14,537 bases of DNA, from contig JASIGD010000644.1 in NCBI GenBank assembly GCA_030045295.1, positions 1-14,537 of the forward strand. The letters run 5' to 3'. The notes beneath the pieces were generated by a model. That model had not been told where the DNA came from. It searched no databases and saw only the letters and a list, made by a program, of their open reading frames with translations. The first letter of the stretch is position 1. Each line of letters opens with the position of its first letter. The DNA comes from Streptosporangiaceae bacterium (lineage in GTDB: Bacteria; Actinomycetota; Actinomycetes; Streptosporangiales; Streptosporangiaceae). Position numbers and translations under genes: made by a program. This document shows positions 14,003-14,537 of this stretch, piece by piece.

Positions 14003-14463
14003 TTGGCTACCTCCATGGCCCGCGCGGTGGCGTCCTTCCAGGCCATCCAGCCGAGCAGCGCGCACTTGATCCTGGCCGGGTACTTCGATACGCCGGCGAA
14101 CGCCATCGCGTCCTCGAGCACGTCCTCGCCGGCCGATGCCGGAACACCCTCGCCCTTGGACTGCATGAGCTCGAGGAACGCCTGGCTGATGGTCATCGCC
14201 TCGGCCACCGGCTTGCCGATGACCAGGTCGCTCATGACCGACGCGCTGGCCTGGCTGATCGAGCAGCCGAGCGCGTCGTACGACAGGTCTTCCACCACGG
14301 GCTCGCCGTCGACGTCCTTGAGGGTGATCCGCAGCGTGACCTCGTCCCCGCAGACGGGGTTGACGTGGTGCACCTCGGCGTCGAACGGCTCCCGGAGCCC
14401 CTTGTGGTGGGGGTTGCGGTAGTGATCCAGGATGATCTCCTGGTACATCGACTCGAGCTGCAT
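13999..14463 (-). CDS. sufU: SufU-type Fe-S cluster assembly protein
   Basis: This 154-residue NifU/IscU-fold protein begins MQLESMYQEIILDHYRNP, the standard start of the SufU family. The three conserved cysteines and the metal-ligand Asp are present: Cys38 and Asp40 in PVCGDE, Cys67 in GCSIS, and Cys134 in KCALLGW. The insert ahead of the third Cys (about 95-125) is typical of SufU rather than IscU. SufU receives sulfur from the cysteine desulfurase SufS, usually bound to zinc, and passes it to the SufBCD scaffold. The ATG at 14463 is 7 bases after GGAGG. Upstream in-frame TTG and GTG codons lie on or too close to that site. It is translationally coupled to the sufT-like gene. In actinobacteria the sufS and sufBCD genes usually lie just upstream, here beyond the window edge. 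Confidence 0.94.
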   Translation of the reverse strand: MQLESMYQEIILDHYRNPHHKGLREPFDAEVHHVNPVCGDEVTLRITLKDVDGEPVVEDLSYDALGCSISQASASVMSDLVIGKPVAEAMTISQAFLELMQSKGEGVPASAGEDVLEDAMAFAGVSKYPARIKCALLGWMAWKDATARAMEVAK

Positions 14464-14507
14464 CACGTCACCTCCCAACGCTGAAAACCGGCGAGGTCAT
14501 CCCCGGG

Positions 14508-14536
14508 AACGACATCGTTGGCCCCGCGATGTCGTT
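14508..14536 (-). other. Perfect 10-bp hairpin just upstream of sufU
   Basis: AACGACATCG (14508-14517) and CGATGTCGTT (14527-14536) are exact reverse complements with a 9-base loop. It sits 45 bases before the sufU start. It may be a terminator or processing hairpin after the gene beyond the edge, or a regulatory site. No coding frame across it looks like the end of a known SUF protein. Confidence 0.5.
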
Positions 14537-14537
14537 A

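Overview
This window is about 70% GC and looks like the chromosome of a filamentous or soil actinomycete (Actinomycetota). The evidence is the actinobacteria-specific release factor acVLRF1, the actinobacterial order sufU / sufT-like / ABC-F / small HTH gene, GTG starts, strong GGAGG ribosome sites and lipoproteins with poly-serine linkers. I cannot name the genus. No mobile element, CRISPR array, tRNA or rRNA is visible, and no stretch over 300 bases lacks a gene.

Plus-strand half (1-5142). The window opens inside a peptide-type (Opp/Dpp) ABC transporter ATPase carrying a four-cysteine C-terminal motif. A family-5 substrate-binding lipoprotein follows 39 bases later, and then a perfect 16-bp hairpin ends that transcript. 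Next is a separate, tightly coupled three-gene unit: sugar isomerase-like TIM barrel, Gfo/Idh/MocA oxidoreductase, second TIM-barrel isomerase, with GTGA and ATGA overlaps. This looks like catabolism of a sugar, inositol or glycoside through an oxidised (keto) intermediate. Its start region carries a 7-bp inverted repeat lying over a plausible -35 box of what looks like a leaderless promoter. The neighbouring peptide-type transporter may supply the substrate.

Convergent junction at 5143-5176. Everything beyond it is on the minus strand.

Minus-strand half (5177-14463), read from right to left. sufU and a sufT-like (MIP18/DUF59) gene overlap by ATGA and belong to iron-sulfur cluster assembly. 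After them come acVLRF1 (peptidyl-tRNA hydrolase of ribosome-associated quality control), an ABC-F ATPase (translation or antibiotic-protection type) and a 74-aa HTH protein. This is a housekeeping block for Fe-S assembly and translation. Then come a half-size ABC exporter (homodimeric multidrug type), a 132-aa lipoprotein of unknown function, a short intergenic tandem repeat, and an SsuA/SsuB/SsuC-like importer operon (binding protein, ATPase, permease) for a sulfonate, nitrate, taurine or other small molecule.

The parts most worth a second look are the isomerase-oxidoreductase-isomerase cassette with its putative operator and Gln in place of a usual metal-ligand His, the acVLRF1/ABC-F pairing, and the unexplained lipoprotein next to the tandem repeat. 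Nothing here is demonstrably a new system. The cassette is the best candidate for undescribed chemistry.
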